From Leptospira hartskeerlii (GTDB lineage Bacteria > Spirochaetota > Leptospiria > Leptospirales > Leptospiraceae), in assembly GCF_002811475.1 (NCBI RefSeq), contig NZ_NPDL01000001.1, forward strand, positions 496,001-560,000: a stretch of 64,000 nucleotides of DNA, read 5' to 3'. This document shows positions 63,146-64,000 of this stretch, in pieces. Made by a program: the position numbers and the translations under genes. Every line of letters starts with the position of its first letter. Position 1 is the stretch's first letter. The notes below the pieces were generated by a model. The model did not search any database and had not been told where the DNA came from. It worked only from the letters and a program-made list of their open reading frames with translations.

Positions 63146-63985
63146 TTACTTCATTTGTTTAAGCAGAAGTTTTCCGATTATCACTTGGTAGAAAGTAGGA
63201 AGTAATCTTTGCATCAGATCCACAAACACCGCGTCCGGTCCGATAAGAACTCTTCTGGAATTTTTCTTAACCGCTTTTAAGATCACTTTAGCTGCTCGTT
63301 CAGGAGTAGTAATGAATTGAGCGGACATTTTTTCCCCGGCTGTATTCGGGTCCAAACCTAAGGCCCGCACGCTGTCGTTAGTTTTGGAACTTTTTGCGAT
63401 GGCGGTTTTGATCCCTCCAGGATGAACGCTAGTAGCTGAAACTTTTGCTTTAGTAAGATCAAGTTCTTGTCTTAATGTTTCCGTAAATCCCCTGACAGCA
63501 AATTTGGAAGCATTGTATGCTGAAGTCCCCGGAACGGCGATGATCCCAAAAACACTTGAAGTGTTGATGATATGACCTTCTCCGCTTTCCTTTAAATAAG
63601 GTAGAAATGCCTGCGTTCCGTTCACTACACCGCCGAAGTTTATATCCATAACTCTCCGGAAATCGTTTGACTCAAATCCTTCTATCGTTGAGCCGAAGGC
63701 GATCCCCGCGTTATTAAATATTAAATTTACCTTATTATGCTCTTTGGCCACCTTGGAAGCCCAATCAAAAACTGCCGACCGATCCGATACATCCAGTTTT
63801 TGGCTGGTAACGGAAACATTCGGGTTTTTCTTTTTTATCAATTGGACTGTTTCTGCGAGGCCTGATTCGTTTACATCCGATAATGCCAAACTGCATTCTT
63901 GTTCCGCAAGTTGTATGGCAAGTTCCCTTCCCATTCCGGATCCGGCTCCTGTGATAGCAGCCACTTTGTTTTTAAAACTTTTCAT
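63146..63985 (-). CDS. short-chain dehydrogenase/reductase
   Basis: A 279-residue classical SDR. Cofactor motif TGAGSGMG (12-19), NNAG in LIFNNAGIAF (about 90-93), catalytic Ser in NTSSVFG and YNASK (about 157-161). C-terminal part with membrane-associating character (LMQRLLPTFYQVIIGKLLLKQMK). It is convergent with the chemotaxis operon and unrelated to it. Substrate unknown. Start ATG 63985 is supported by the motif spacing; the window ends 15 bases further. Confidence 0.85.
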   Translation of the reverse strand: MKSFKNKVAAITGAGSGMGRELAIQLAEQECSLALSDVNESGLAETVQLIKKKNPNVSVTSQKLDVSDRSAVFDWASKVAKEHNKVNLIFNNAGIAFGSTIEGFESNDFRRVMDINFGGVVNGTQAFLPYLKESGEGHIINTSSVFGIIAVPGTSAYNASKFAVRGFTETLRQELDLTKAKVSATSVHPGGIKTAIAKSSKTNDSVRALGLDPNTAGEKMSAQFITTPERAAKVILKAVKKNSRRVLIGPDAVFVDLMQRLLPTFYQVIIGKLLLKQMK

Positions 63986-64000
63986 TTGGTTTTTCTTCTT

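Noticed and set aside
1..64000. CRISPR arrays, insertion sequences, prophage genes, tRNA or rRNA genes
   Set aside because: None found by eye: no regularly spaced direct repeats, transposase or integrase motifs, cloverleaf-like sequences or rRNA cores.

Overview
The window looks like a chromosomal segment from a spirochaete of the genus Leptospira, probably an environmental (saprophyte-like) species. This is inference: the DNA is AT-rich, several hypothetical genes have Leptospira-type composition, two PilZ-like regulators resemble the DUF1577 proteins I know from this genus, and the chemotaxis operon is spirochaete-like. No rRNA, tRNA, CRISPR array, insertion sequence or replication origin was recognised.

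Layout. 1-4193: Fe-S assembly genes (sufS fragment, sufU, sufT-like) interrupted by a Phd/PIN toxin-antitoxin pair, a 5'-truncated AraC/GyrI regulator and chrA. 4190-7361 (minus): RidA-like protein, membrane protein and molybdate transporter modB-A-C. 7499-14464: methyltransferase, DEAD-box helicase, cell-wall amidase with a GerMN-like partner, secreted hypothetical protein, crotonase-family protein. 14641-15918: PilZ/DUF1577-like regulator. 16359-21079: flavin monooxygenase, TetR regulator and a GC-rich three-gene operon (membrane protein, SDR, esterase-like hydrolase). Two copies of the same 15-bp palindrome tie both sides together. 21150-22229: MBL-fold lipoprotein.

22582-37973 is the most unusual part: six tandem minus-strand genes encoding about 5,100 residues with no visible signal peptides or membrane segments. 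One protein is a 1593-residue DUF6603 protein and another carries an HNH-like nuclease motif. I know of no described function for this ensemble and treat it as the best candidate for an undescribed system.

38599-45318: a cupredoxin/beta-helix/PLDNc lipoprotein with a small PLDNc partner, two TetR regulators, OsmC and several small proteins. 45345-53202: a complete aromatic meta-cleavage route (FAD hydroxylase, extradiol dioxygenase, C-C hydrolase, hydratase, aldolase, acylating acetaldehyde dehydrogenase) divergent from an ACMSD-like amidohydrolase. The gap between them carries a perfect 15-bp inverted repeat. Together these genes would take a catechol-type ring to pyruvate, acetyl-CoA and an acid.

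53264-63985: a second PilZ/DUF1577-like regulator, then a chemotaxis operon (REC-ATPase protein, cheA with two CheW domains, cheW, Aer-like receptor, cheB, cheR, cheY) ending at a strong hairpin shared with a convergent SDR gene.
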